A stretch of 44,181 nucleotides of DNA from Chlorobiales bacterium Clorobi_01 (GCA_001602925.1 LUZT01000012.1:1-44181), one strand, 5' to 3'. Shown: positions 17,064 to 25,290, counted from the first letter of the stretch. Made by a program: numbers and translations. The notes: generated by a model from the letters alone, not told the origin.

Positions 17064-17992
17064 TCTTTCGATTTCTGATCGCGCTTGTTTGAGTAGTGGG
17101 CGGTAACTCTCTTTGCGGCAGCCTCAACCAGCTTGGCCTTGCCCGGATAAAGCTGCTGGAAGGTCTCTATCGACTGGCGTGCTTCGAACCAGTTGTTATG
17201 CTTGATTTCTGAATCGATTTTTCCGATCCAGGCGGGTTCGAGCCATTTGGTATCGGGATACTGGTTGATAACCTCATCGTAGAAAATCTCTGCGGCCTGG
17301 TATTTTTTCAGCTTCGTGTACTGTCGGGCAATCGAGGAGCGATTGTGGGCCAGCTTCTCCCTGAGCAACGGAATCGCCTGAGTGCTGTATCGCGCAGGTG
17401 ATTCGTTCGAGAGTATTGCCATTGCGGCCTCATATTTCTCCCGGTAGGAGGCGTTTTTCGGATTGACCTCCATCAGCTTTTTGTACATCTCGGCATCGCT
17501 GGCCGCCTGTCCGGAATCATCGGACGGATACTGGTCAAGGTAGGTGGTGAATTCGTTGATCGCTTTGACGGTGTACTCCTGGTCAAGCTCATGGAATGGA
17601 GAGAGCTTTTCGTACGACCGTGCAAGCAGGAACTGTGCATTCCTCGCATAGGGCGAGTTTGGGGTCTGCTGAAGCAGTCGCCTGTAGGTGTCTGCCGCAA
17701 GGATGTACTCTTTCTTTTTGAAATAGGAGTCGGCCAGAGCGTTAAGCACATCGTCCTCAAGATCGGTTGCCCTCGTCGAAAACATGAGGGACTCAAGAAT
17801 GACGATCGCATTGTCGTACTTCCGTTTTGCGATCTTTTCGGTGGCTTCGCGGTAACGCTGCTCAGCCGGAGATGCCGTCATTGCGGCAGTTGTCGCTGGT
17901 TTCGATGACGAACAGGATGAGAGCGAAAATGCAAGACAAAGCAGGCCCGGCAGAGTCCTGCGCACCGACTTTTTCATGACCGACTGAGACAT
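17060..17992 (-). CDS. bamD: BamD-like outer-membrane assembly lipoprotein
   Basis: A 310-residue lipoprotein with TPR-like repeats, matching BamD/YfiO of the beta-barrel assembly machine. The signal peptide ends in a lipobox LSSC with Cys27 as lipidation site. TPR helices run from about residue 45 to the end (EQRYREATEKIAKRKYDNAI, YSFKKKEY-like and PNSPYARNAQFLLARSYEKL segments). The start at 17990-17992 has AAGGGAG 5 nt upstream. The frame stays open further up, but that part runs back through the tRNA-Ala gene and is not translated. The extra length relative to E. coli BamD (245 residues) is at the C-terminus. The assignment to BamD rather than another TPR lipoprotein is by overall pattern. 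Confidence 0.85.
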   Translation of the reverse strand: MSQSVMKKSVRRTLPGLLCLAFSLSSCSSSKPATTAAMTASPAEQRYREATEKIAKRKYDNAIVILESLMFSTRATDLEDDVLNALADSYFKKKEYILAADTYRRLLQQTPNSPYARNAQFLLARSYEKLSPFHELDQEYTVKAINEFTTYLDQYPSDDSGQAASDAEMYKKLMEVNPKNASYREKYEAAMAILSNESPARYSTQAIPLLREKLAHNRSSIARQYTKLKKYQAAEIFYDEVINQYPDTKWLEPAWIGKIDSEIKHNNWFEARQSIETFQQLYPGKAKLVEAAAKRVTAHYSNKRDQKSKE

Positions 17993-18285
17993 AGAGACTC
18001 CCTTGAAGCAAGTGAAAAAATGACAATCCGATTGTGCCTCACGGCAGCACGCCAAACTCACGCGAACCAGTGCAAGAGCAGGAAAAAGCTGATACCGTGG
18101 GTTGGCGGGTTTTCGGCTGAATCTTGCAAACCGGATGATTTGATTCCTGCCGGCAGTCCACGCTTTGGCAATCCGATTCGACTTTCGAAGGAACACCCGA
18201 AAAAAGTTCATGCGTTCGCAGAAGAAAACAATATGCTGATTTCGGATAACGAATTCAACGAACCGAATGGACCCTGCGGGGTTTG
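17993..18285. other. Gap between bamD and tRNA-Ala
   Basis: 293 bp without a gene. All open frames in it are short or run through the tRNA. It should carry the leftward promoter of bamD-nadD. I see no clear promoter, hairpin or repeat. Confidence 0.4.
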
Positions 18286-18358
18286 TGGAGCTTAGGGGAG
18301 TCGAACCCCTGACCTTCTCATTGCGAACGAGACGCTCTACCAACTGAGCTAAAGCCCC
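18286..18358 (-). tRNA. tRNA-Ala (anticodon CGC)
   Basis: A 73-nt cloverleaf read leftward. The acceptor stem GGGGCTT pairs with AAGCTCC and has the G3:U70 wobble that marks alanine tRNAs. The D arm is GCTC...GAGC with loop AGTTGGTA, the anticodon loop TTCGCAA gives anticodon CGC (codon GCG), and the T arm is AGGGG TTCGACT CCCCT. The discriminator is A73. The 3' CCA is not encoded, so it must be added by a CCA-adding enzyme. Confidence 0.96.
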
Positions 18359-18402
18359 AAATGTGGAGCAATTTACAGCTATTCCAATCTTTTCACAAAC
18401 GC

Positions 18403-18434
18403 AAAAAAAGCCCGCTCAACGGCAGGCTTTTTTT
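18403..18434. terminator. Bidirectional terminator behind the atp operon
   Basis: Seven A and GCC (18403-18412) pair with GGC and seven T (18425-18434), with an inner GC/GC extension broken by one mismatch. It ends the leftward atp transcript 18 bp after the atpH stop and separates it from tRNA-Ala. Confidence 0.85.
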
Positions 18435-18452
18435 GAACAGAATGCTACGGAA

Positions 18453-18998
18453 TCAAGCAGGTTCGGCGACCAGTGAATGCCTGAGCATTTCAAGCTGATG
18501 GCTGATACTGCCGTCAATGATCGTGTCGCCGATTTTGACGGTTACCCCGCCAATCAGGTTCTCGTCGAGCAGCATCTTGGCACGTATTTTCTTTCCTGTA
18601 CGAACGGAGAGGCTGTTGACCAGCTCTTTCGCCTGCTCGTCGCTGAGCTTGACTGCACTTTTCACATCGGCGTTGATAACGCCATTGCGTTCATCGATCA
18701 AGGCGTTGAATTCGGAAATTACTCCGGCAAGAAGAGCGGCCCTTTTCTTGTGAGCGAGCAGCTTGATGAAGACCATCGTTTTCTCATCGACCTCGTTCCT
18801 GAAAATCTCTTCGAGAATTTTCGATTTGAGATCGACATTGATCAGCGGGCTTTTGAGAGCCAGCACGAGCTCATGACTTCCAGAGAGCACTTCCTGTATT
18901 TTCTGCAGGTCTTCGGTAACTTTCTCCAGAAAGTTGCCTTCAACAGCCACTTCGAGCAAGGCCACCGCATATCGACGGCCTGCAATTGCACTTGACAT
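18453..18998 (-). CDS. atpH: ATP synthase F1 delta subunit
   Basis: A 181-residue OSCP/delta subunit that joins the F1 head to the peripheral stalk. The N-terminus AIAGRRYAVALLEVA and the C-terminal domain with VKIGDTIIDGSISHQLEMLR (DxSIxxxLxxL type) are family signatures. It is the last gene of this atp group, 18 bp after atpF and followed at once by a strong terminator. atpA, G, D and C are not in this window, so the catalytic F1 genes are encoded elsewhere. Confidence 0.94.
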   Translation of the reverse strand: MSSAIAGRRYAVALLEVAVEGNFLEKVTEDLQKIQEVLSGSHELVLALKSPLINVDLKSKILEEIFRNEVDEKTMVFIKLLAHKKRAALLAGVISEFNALIDERNGVINADVKSAVKLSDEQAKELVNSLSVRTGKKIRAKMLLDENLIGGVTVKIGDTIIDGSISHQLEMLRHSLVAEPA

Positions 18999-19016
18999 AG
19001 TTCCGAGGTTTTATTA

Positions 19017-19544
19017 TCAGTTACGACTGGAGGCCATTTCCTTGATCATATCGTTGACCACCACTTTCTGCTTGTCCGCATCAAGAGTGGTACGGATAAT
19101 TTTCTCGGCGCCTTTTACGGCCATATCGGCGACCTCGTTTCTGAGCACATCCAGTGCGCGGCGCTTCTCCTGCTCAATCTCTTCCTTGGCGGAAGCAATC
19201 ATCTTGCGGGATTCATCATGGGCTTTCTCGGTGAGATCAGCGCGAAGCTTGTCCGCTACCTCCTTGGCTTCCCTGATGATTTTATCGGCTTCGGCATCTG
19301 CCTTGGCCAGCAAATCCCGGTTTTTCTTCAGGATCGACTCGGCCTCGTCTTTTGCGGTGTGAGCTCGATCAATGGCTGATTGAATGCCTTTGGCTCGCTC
19401 TTCGAGCATCGACAGGATCGGCCCCCATGCAGTCTTGCTGAGAATAACAAGAACGATCAGAAAAGTAAGAGCTGTCCAGAATATGAGGCCAGGATTCGGG
19501 TTGAGAAGCCCGCCTTCGAGCAGAATAATCCCTGACGTTAGCAT
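19017..19544 (-). CDS. atpF: ATP synthase Fo b subunit
   Basis: A 175-residue peripheral-stalk subunit. One N-terminal membrane helix (about residues 18-37, preceded by the usual [15 protein letters not shown] stretch) is followed by a long charged coiled coil rich in Glu, Lys and Ala (about 45-160). Only one b-type gene is present, so the stalk is probably a homodimer. It lies between atpE (84-bp gap) and atpH (18 bp). Confidence 0.94.
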   Translation of the reverse strand: MLTSGIILLEGGLLNPNPGLIFWTALTFLIVLVILSKTAWGPILSMLEERAKGIQSAIDRAHTAKDEAESILKKNRDLLAKADAEADKIIREAKEVADKLRADLTEKAHDESRKMIASAKEEIEQEKRRALDVLRNEVADMAVKGAEKIIRTTLDADKQKVVVNDMIKEMASSRN

Positions 19545-19628
19545 GAACGCAGTCCTTTAACAGTTTGATAAAAAACCGTCTGCGGTTTCAAATAGATACT
19601 GCAGACGGATTAACTATGGCACGAGGCA

Positions 19629-19850
19629 TTACTTCAGGGCGAGAAGCACGCAGATAACCTCACCGAACAGCGCAACACCCTCGATAAGAGCGGCGGCGAT
19701 AATCATCGTGGTACGGATGTCCGAAGTCGCCTCAGGCTGACGGGCAGTGCCTTCAGCTGCAGAAGCAGCAGCGTTACCAATACCAAGACCTGCACCGATA
19801 GCTGCCAGACCTGCGCCGATGCCCGCACCCAAATAACCCAAACCTTCCAT
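19629..19850 (-). CDS. atpE: ATP synthase Fo c subunit (proteolipid)
   Basis: A 73-residue hairpin of two membrane helices joined by the polar loop ARQPEA (residues 36-41). The first helix is a glycine-rich repeat (GAGIGAGLAAIGAGLGIG) typical of c-ring packing. The ion-binding carboxylate is Glu57 in ALIEGVALF. A second acidic residue, Glu64 (FGEVICVLL), lies two helix turns further in the same helix, where most c subunits have Leu or Tyr. There is no Gln/Thr Na+-ligand set that I can recognise, so H+ coupling is the simpler guess. GGAGG lies 10 nt before the ATG. Confidence 0.95.
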   Translation of the reverse strand: MEGLGYLGAGIGAGLAAIGAGLGIGNAAASAAEGTARQPEATSDIRTTMIIAAALIEGVALFGEVICVLLALK

Positions 19851-19949
19851 CTTTAAATTGCCTCCATTGATTGTTGTTGTAAAATGAATGCTACTCCTTG
19901 TAGCAGTTCTAAAAAAGATAACGGAACTTCGTTACGCAACCGGATCGTC

Positions 19950-20978
19950 TCAGTGATGACCGGAAGCTTCGAGCTCATGACCGTCATGACCGCCTTCATG
20001 CGCCGTGGCCAGGCCGATGAACAGTGCGGAAAGCATGGTGAACACGAACGCCTGCAGGAACGCCACGAAGAGTTCGAGCAGATAGATGAAGATCGCGAAC
20101 GGAATCGAAACCGCTACAGCCACAATGTAGCTCTTCAGAATAAAGCTGATGAAAAACAGGCTGAGAATGATGATATGGCCTGCGGTCATGTTCGCAAAGA
20201 GTCGGATGGTCAGCGCGAACGGCTTGGTGAACTGTCCGAGAATTTCGATTGGTACCATGATGATCCAGAGCGCCCAGTGCGTACCGGCGGTCAGGTGCTT
20301 CATATAGCCCACGATGCCATGCGCTCTGAAGGCCGAAACCTGGGTGACGATAAACGTGAAGGTAGCCAGCGTCAGCGTGACGTTGACGTTGCCGGTCGCG
20401 GTCGCGCCATAAGGGATGAGGCCGAGCAGATTGCAAACCAGAATGAAAAAGAACACCGTCAGCAGGTAGGGCAGGAACTTTTCGTAACCGTGACCGATGT
20501 TGGGTTTGGCGACGTCATTGCTGATAAAATCGACCAGTGACTCGAAAACGTTGGCAACACCCTTCGGCGCCTGATTTGCGGACATCTTCTTGACGCTCGC
20601 GCCAGCAGCGCTTGCGATAACGATCAGCAGGATCGCGGCAAGCCAGATCATCACGACATGCTTGGTGATCGAAATGTCGTAACCGGCAACTTCGATGCGG
20701 GGCAGATGCACCTCTCCGAATGGCTCGAAAGCGAAGGTGTGGTTGTCGAGAATATGGTGCATGATGAGGTCGCCCGGCTTCTCTTCACCGCCCTCGGCAT
20801 GAGCGGCCTCAGCCTCCGCGGGTGCGGCGACGGGAGCCTCGACGCTTGCCGGAGCGACCGGCGCAGTTGCCGCTACAGGGGCCTCATTCTGACCGGTAGT
20901 TGCGAATACAGGACTGTTCAGGCTCAGGAGTGCAGGCACGACCAGTGCCAGAATTCTTGAAATCGCTTTCTTTCGCAT
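19950..20978 (-). CDS. atpB: ATP synthase Fo a subunit
   Basis: A 342-residue a subunit that forms the proton half-channels. The essential Arg259 ([15 protein letters not shown]) corresponds to E. coli Arg210. Five or six membrane helices run from about residue 105 to 325. Unlike E. coli AtpB (271 residues), it begins with an apparent signal peptide (residues 1-26, ending SPVFA) and an Ala/Pro/Glu-rich linker (about 27-68), so the N-terminus is probably cleaved and exported. The C-terminus ends in a His-rich tail ([16 protein letters not shown]). It is the first core gene, 9 bp after the atpI-like gene. Confidence 0.95.
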   Translation of the reverse strand: MRKKAISRILALVVPALLSLNSPVFATTGQNEAPVAATAPVAPASVEAPVAAPAEAEAAHAEGGEEKPGDLIMHHILDNHTFAFEPFGEVHLPRIEVAGYDISITKHVVMIWLAAILLIVIASAAGASVKKMSANQAPKGVANVFESLVDFISNDVAKPNIGHGYEKFLPYLLTVFFFILVCNLLGLIPYGATATGNVNVTLTLATFTFIVTQVSAFRAHGIVGYMKHLTAGTHWALWIIMVPIEILGQFTKPFALTIRLFANMTAGHIIILSLFFISFILKSYIVAVAVSIPFAIFIYLLELFVAFLQAFVFTMLSALFIGLATAHEGGHDGHELEASGHH

Positions 20979-20987
20979 ACCGTCTTG

Positions 20988-21380
20988 TCAGTTTTTTGCC
21001 GCGTTTTTTTTCAGTTGATTCTTCTTCTGGTAAGCGAGAATCTCGAGCACCAGATAAATACAGTAAAAAGAGATGAAGGATACCACGAAATCGATCGACT
21101 TGACCATACCCAGCAGATTGATGACCAGCACCAGCGCCATGATAATCAGAAGCCGGAGTGCGACACCGCCGAAAACGACGAGCGTGAAAACCTTCGACTC
21201 CTTGTCAAATCCGTACTCAAAGAGCAAGTACCCCATGAGGCTGTTGAGAACGACCATGAGCCAGGCAACGAAAACCGAGTTGATGTCAATCGGATAGTTT
21301 GCCGAGCCCCAGTAAACAACCCCCCATAAAATGACCGACAAGATAAATAACTTTATAAGAAAATCAAACAATGCCTTCAT
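20988..21380 (-). CDS. AtpI-like membrane protein of the atp operon
   Basis: A 130-residue protein with four predicted membrane helices (about residues 5-25, 35-52, 62-85 and 92-115) and a basic tail (KKNQLKKNAAKN). Position directly before atpB, the size and the four-helix pattern match AtpI-type proteins, which help c-ring assembly. Sequence conservation in this family is low, so the call is mainly by context. Its ATG overlaps the stop of the AtpZ-like gene by 4 bp. Confidence 0.75.
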   Translation of the reverse strand: MKALFDFLIKLFILSVILWGVVYWGSANYPIDINSVFVAWLMVVLNSLMGYLLFEYGFDKESKVFTLVVFGGVALRLLIIMALVLVINLLGMVKSIDFVVSFISFYCIYLVLEILAYQKKNQLKKNAAKN

Positions 21381-21676
21381 GTCCGGCGATCCTTTTCGTG
21401 GTTTCGAGTGTGTTGATGTAAACGGTCATGCTCGCGGTCTGCCTGCCGAATGGTTTTCATGAGCACAAGGACCATGCCAACCATGCCAACAAGCACTCCG
21501 GCCAGCAGAAGCAGAGGCGAGGTGCCAAGCTTCGAATCCGCCCAATAACCGAGGAAGACGAAAAGTGCGAAACTCGAGGCGATCTGAACCCCGATCCCGA
21601 GATACTCCGACAGCGCCCTGACCGATCCTCCAAACTGCTCGGAGAATTTATCCTTTTTCCTGTCATTATCTAACAT
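21377..21676 (-). CDS. AtpZ-like membrane protein (ATPase_gene1 family)
   Basis: A 99-residue protein with two membrane helices (about residues 27-45 and 54-74) and the motif LGYWADSKLGTSPLLLLAGVL in its hallmark form, given here as LGYWADSKLG and TSPLLLLAGVL. This small family is found at the head of atp operons and has been linked to ATP synthase assembly or Mg2+ handling. The start is taken at ATG 21674-21676 because AAAGGAG ends 6 nt upstream. An ATG at 21697 is in frame, but it lies upstream of that ribosome site and would add seven residues. It is the first gene of the atp group, 41 bp after galE. Confidence 0.8.
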   Translation of the reverse strand: MLDNDRKKDKFSEQFGGSVRALSEYLGIGVQIASSFALFVFLGYWADSKLGTSPLLLLAGVLVGMVGMVLVLMKTIRQADREHDRLHQHTRNHEKDRRT

Positions 21677-21717
21677 GGTCATCTCCTTTGGAGGCATGAG
21701 CCGCTATCGGGGAATAG

Positions 21718-22707
21718 CTATTGCCCGCCGGAATCCGCGTTAACATCCCGGTAAACATTCCAGGTCGATTCAACCAGCGTGTCCAGATCGCTGTACTGCG
21801 GAACCCAGCCAAGCAATTCTCGGGCCATCGCGGAGGTTGCCACCAGATTGGCCGGATCGCCCGCACGACGCGGCGCGAACTCCGCCATAATCTCATTGCC
21901 CGTCACGCGGCGGGCGGCTTCGAGCATTTCGAGCACGGTGACACCAGTCTCGCTGCCGAGGTTGACCGACAGGCTTTCGCCGCTCTCGATCACCTGCTCG
22001 AATGCGAGTACGTGCGCGGTAGCGAGATCGTTGACGTGGACATAGTCGCGGATACAGGTGCCGTCCCGAGTCGGGTAGTCGGTGCCGAACACCGAGAGCA
22101 TCGGCCTCACGCCCGACGCAACCTCCATGATGACCGGCAACAGATTGGCCGGATTCCTTTCCAGCCCTCGGATGCGCCCGCGCACATCGTATCCGGCGGC
22201 GTTGAAATATCTGACCGCCGCGAACTTCAGCCCCTTGAGCCGGTCGTACCATTCGAGAATCCGCTCGATTTCGAGCTTGGTGAAGCCGTAGTAGTTCTCC
22301 GGCTCCTTGGGATGATTCTCGTCGATGGGCAAATAAACCGGGCTGCCGAAAATGGCTGCCGAAGAGGAGAAGAGGAGGCATTTGATGCCGCTTGCCACCG
22401 CCTGGTTGATGGTGCCGATCGTACCGCAGATGTTGTGCACGGAGTACTCTTCCGGTTTCTGCATCGACTCCCCGGCAGCCTTCAGTGCCGCCAGATGAAC
22501 GCATCCGTCAAACCCGCGATTCATCACCTCGGCCAGCATTTCCGCATCGAAAATATCTCCACGCACGAACTCCGCGTCGTCAAAAAGATTCTCCTCCCGC
22601 CCGGTGGAGAGATTGTCGAACACCGTAACCTCGTAGCCCCGGTCGAGAAACTCGCGAGCCACATGACTGCCGATATACCCTGCGCCGCCGATAACGAGAA
22701 TTTTCAT
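21718..22707 (-). CDS. galE: UDP-glucose 4-epimerase
   Basis: A 329-330-residue extended short-chain dehydrogenase that interconverts UDP-glucose and UDP-galactose (or the N-acetyl forms) for envelope sugars. The NAD site GGAGYIGS is at residues 7-14, the catalytic pair Tyr140/Lys144 is in YYGFTK, and the Ser lies in FSSSAAIFG (113-121). YFNAAGYD and RDGTCIRDYVHVNDLA are GalE signatures. The start is the ATG at 22705-22707, which gives the standard N-terminus MKILVIGGAGYIGSH. The frame is open for 17 more codons upstream without family similarity. It may share a transcript with the atp group downstream. Confidence 0.95.
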   Translation of the reverse strand: MKILVIGGAGYIGSHVAREFLDRGYEVTVFDNLSTGREENLFDDAEFVRGDIFDAEMLAEVMNRGFDGCVHLAALKAAGESMQKPEEYSVHNICGTIGTINQAVASGIKCLLFSSSAAIFGSPVYLPIDENHPKEPENYYGFTKLEIERILEWYDRLKGLKFAAVRYFNAAGYDVRGRIRGLERNPANLLPVIMEVASGVRPMLSVFGTDYPTRDGTCIRDYVHVNDLATAHVLAFEQVIESGESLSVNLGSETGVTVLEMLEAARRVTGNEIMAEFAPRRAGDPANLVATSAMARELLGWVPQYSDLDTLVESTWNVYRDVNADSGGQ

Positions 22708-22773
22708 GCCTGAATATTTCATACGGGGTTCATACACGATCAAACCCAAAGATAACACTTCCCGCCAGATAAA

Positions 22774-23016
22774 TTACGTGGAGTCCACGCGTGATTTGCT
22801 TGTGCTCCGAAATCTGCGGCGGTAAAGCTTTCTGTTCAATGGCTGGCTATCGCGACCAAACGAACAGATAAGAAGGGGTGAATCCGATCGAGATTTCACG
22901 ATTGACGGAAGAGCGCGCCGCGCCGAATCAAACCCTGTTATTTGGAACTGCTTCTTGAAATCGGCAACTTCAGTCACTCCGCTCAGCTTTACCGTTACAT
23001 CTACCTGCGAAAGCAC
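22774..23016 (-). CDS. Possible small hypothetical protein
   Basis: An 80-codon frame starting at GTG 23014-23016, with AAAAGGG just before it. The first 45 residues look protein-like (DVTVKLSGVTEVADFKKQFQ, a strand followed by an amphipathic helix), but the rest is Arg/Ser-rich and unstructured. I do not recognise it. It may be a small gene, a decayed remnant or chance. It lies upstream of galE on the same strand and fills most of the gap between galE and pgeF (22708-23053). Confidence 0.25.
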   Translation of the reverse strand: MLSQVDVTVKLSGVTEVADFKKQFQITGFDSARRALPSIVKSRSDSPLLICSFGRDSQPLNRKLYRRRFRSTSKSRVDST

Positions 23017-23053
23017 CCCTTTTCACGTATATGAACAGGAAATTATCAGAACC

Positions 23054-23824
23054 ATGAACCATACTTCGGGTATAACACCTCTCCACCCCTCAATCTTCCA
23101 CAACATTCCCGGCCTTGTGGCGCTTCAGACTACCCGCGCCGGCGGGGTGAGTGCTTCACCGCTGGATTCGTTGAATCTCGGGACTCACGTCGGAGACGAT
23201 CCGGAGCGTGTGCGGGAAAATGAGCGGCGGCTTTGCGCTTTTCTGGAGATCAGTTGCGAGAGCATCGTGACAACCGGGCAAGTGCACGGGACGGAGATTG
23301 CCGTCGTTACCGGGCCGGGGAAACTCGACGGGTATGACGCGCTCATCACCAACGTTCGCGGACTTTTCGTCGGCATCCTGACGGCCGATTGCTACCCGAT
23401 CCTGATTTACGACCGCCGGACGAGGGCCTGCGGCGCGGCTCATGCGGGGTGGCAGGGCACGGCGGGACGGATCGCTGAAAAGACGGTCAACGCCATGCAC
23501 AACTCGTTCGGCACCCGTCCGGAGGATTGCCTCGCCTGGGTCGGCACCGGCATCTCCGGTGAATGCTACGAAATCGGCGGCGAAGTTGCTGCCCGCTTCA
23601 GTAGCCGCTATCTCAAGCCGTCGCCCTCCGGTGAAGGGCGGCAACTGCTCGACCTCTCGGCGGCCAACCGCGACCAGCTCATCGAAGCGGGCATTCCGCC
23701 GTCGCAGGTGCAGTGCTCGGAGCTCTGCTCATACCGAGACGCCGACCGCTTTTTCTCCTACCGCCGTGACAACGGCAAAACCGGCCGGATGCTCGCCCTG
23801 ATCGGACTCAGGTCTTCTGACTGA
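23054..23824 (+). CDS. pgeF: Laccase-domain protein PgeF/YfiH (peptidoglycan editing factor or purine nucleosidase)
   Basis: A 256-residue protein of the DUF152/LACC1 family. The zinc/copper-site residues are His78 (TTGQVHGTEI), Cys113 (LTADCYPIL) and His130 (AAHAGWQGT). Members include YfiH/PgeF, which removes L-Ser-containing muropeptide precursors, and enzymes with purine-nucleoside phosphorylase or deaminase activity. The start is ATG 23054. The frame is open 33 codons further up but without family similarity. Its end overlaps the small leftward gene at 23808 by 17 bp, tail to tail. A peptidoglycan-editing role would suit a genome region rich in cell-wall genes, but is not shown here. Confidence 0.9.
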   Translation: MNHTSGITPLHPSIFHNIPGLVALQTTRAGGVSASPLDSLNLGTHVGDDPERVRENERRLCAFLEISCESIVTTGQVHGTEIAVVTGPGKLDGYDALITNVRGLFVGILTADCYPILIYDRRTRACGAAHAGWQGTAGRIAEKTVNAMHNSFGTRPEDCLAWVGTGISGECYEIGGEVAARFSSRYLKPSPSGEGRQLLDLSAANRDQLIEAGIPPSQVQCSELCSYRDADRFFSYRRDNGKTGRMLALIGLRSSD

Positions 23825-24017
23825 GACTCCTGACCGCCACCAGCATGGTGCCGAGTTTTTCCTCGAGCGCTTTGAGGGTGGCGAGGTCGGCTTCGCTGAG
23901 GTCGTCGGAAACGACATCATACTCGGAGAATGAGAGCAGTGTTTTGCCGAGCTTCTGTTCGAGGGAACGAATCTCTTCGAGCTGCTCCGGGGTGAGTTTG
24001 GAGAGGCTGGATAACAT
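23808..24017 (-). CDS. Small acidic protein with an internal duplication
   Basis: A 69-residue protein. AAAGGAG lies 6 nt before the ATG at 24015-24017, a good ribosome site. It consists of two similar helical units: LTPEQLEEIRSLEQKLGKTL (residues 8-27) and LSEADLATLKALEEKLGTML (residues 40-59), each followed by a short aliphatic tail. The helices are amphipathic with Leu at heptad-like spacing, so a helical hairpin or coiled coil is likely. I do not recognise the family. It is transcribed away from bchU across a 215-bp gap. Confidence 0.7.
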   Translation of the reverse strand: MLSSLSKLTPEQLEEIRSLEQKLGKTLLSFSEYDVVSDDLSEADLATLKALEEKLGTMLVAVRSLSQKT

Positions 24018-24232
24018 GATGAACTCCTTTGCTTGTGCGCCTTCCGCGAGCCGGATGGCGCGGTTGACTGAATCCAGAGAACATCCCGCCCATGCGGACG
24101 GTCACAACGATTTATTCGGCTCGCTGTTGGTTAACAGCTCTTTTTGGGATAAATTGGACGTCAGATTTCCGTGCGCCAGCACTCGCTGTTTTTCTACTCG
24201 TCTCTCATATCTAATAAAGACAATTATCGACA
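24018..24232. promoter_or_regulatory. Divergent promoter region, bchU and 69-residue protein
   Basis: 215 bp between two diverging genes, so it must hold both promoters. I see no ribosome site before bchU (AATAAAGACAATTATCGACA precedes the ATG) and no obvious palindrome. The half next to bchU is AT-rich (about 24185-24232). Confidence 0.4.
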
Positions 24233-25249
24233 ATGAGCAACAATGACCTCCTGAACTACTACCACAGGGCCAACGAGCTGGTCTTCAAGGGCCTTATCGA
24301 GTTCAGCTGCATGAAGGCCGCTATCGAACTCGACCTTTTCAGCCACATGGCCGAAGGCCCCAAGGACCTCGCGACGCTGGCAGCCGATACCGGTTCGGTG
24401 CCGCCCCGTCTCGAAATGCTCCTCGAGACGCTTCGCCAGATGCGCGTCATCAACCTTGAGGATGGAAAGTGGTCATTGACCGAGTTTGCCGACTACATGT
24501 TCTCACCGAACCCGAAAGAGCCAAACCTGCACCAGACCCCGGTTGCCAAGGCGATGGCGTTCCTTGCCGATGATTTCTACATGGGCCTTTCGCAGGCCGT
24601 CAGGGGTCAGAAGAACTTCAAGGGCCAGGTTCCTTATCCTCCGGTCACGCGCGAAGACAACCTCTACTTCGAGGAAATTCACCGCAGCAACGCCAAGTTC
24701 GCCATCCAGCTGCTGCTCGAAGAGGCAAAGCTCGACGGCGTCAAGAAGATGATCGACGTTGGCGGCGGCATCGGCGACATTTCGGCTGCCATGCTCAAGC
24801 ACTTCCCTGAACTCGACTCCACCATCCTGAACCTGCCGGGCGCCATCGACCTGGTCAACGAGAATGCCACCGAGAAGGGCGTGGCCGACCGTCTGCGCGG
24901 CATCGCGGTGGACATCTACAAGGAGTCCTACCCGGAAGCCGACGCGGTGATGTTCTGCCGCATCCTCTACTCGGCCAACGAGCAGCTCTCGACCATCATG
25001 TGCAAAAAGGCGTTCGATGCCATGCAGTCCGGCGGCCGCCTGCTGATTCTCGACATGGTGATCGACGATCCGGAAAACCCGAACTTCGACTACCTGAGCC
25101 ACTACATTCTCGGCGCCGGAATGCCCTTCTCGGTGCTCGGCTTCAAGGAGCAGGCCCGCTACAAGGAGATTCTCGAAAGCCTCGGCTATAAAGACGTGAC
25201 CATGGTGCGCAAGTACGACCACCTGCTCGTTCAGGCTGTGAAGCCGTAA
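24233..25249 (+). CDS. bchU: Bacteriochlorophyllide C-20 methyltransferase BchU
   Basis: A 338-residue SAM-dependent methyltransferase that puts the C-20 methyl group on bacteriochlorophyllide d, giving the c-type chlorosome pigment. An N-terminal winged-helix dimerisation domain (about residues 1-160) is followed by a Rossmann SAM domain with MIDVGGGIGD (173-182). The catalytic residues known for the C. tepidum enzyme, Tyr246 and His290, are at those numbers (FCRILY and YLSH). The gene is intact; loss-of-function frameshifts are known in BChl d strains. No ribosome site is visible before the ATG. It stands alone on the + strand, ended by a hairpin at 25.3 kb. Confidence 0.97.
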   Translation: MSNNDLLNYYHRANELVFKGLIEFSCMKAAIELDLFSHMAEGPKDLATLAADTGSVPPRLEMLLETLRQMRVINLEDGKWSLTEFADYMFSPNPKEPNLHQTPVAKAMAFLADDFYMGLSQAVRGQKNFKGQVPYPPVTREDNLYFEEIHRSNAKFAIQLLLEEAKLDGVKKMIDVGGGIGDISAAMLKHFPELDSTILNLPGAIDLVNENATEKGVADRLRGIAVDIYKESYPEADAVMFCRILYSANEQLSTIMCKKAFDAMQSGGRLLILDMVIDDPENPNFDYLSHYILGAGMPFSVLGFKEQARYKEILESLGYKDVTMVRKYDHLLVQAVKP

Positions 25250-25290
25250 GAGTTCGAAGGGAAAGAGATTCCATCACTTGATCTTCACTG

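Noticed and set aside
17993..18343. N-terminal extension of the bamD frame for 117 codons upstream.
   Set aside because: It reads through tRNA-Ala (the typical RVRGSTPLSST artefact), while the downstream ATG has a good ribosome site and is followed by a lipoprotein signal peptide.
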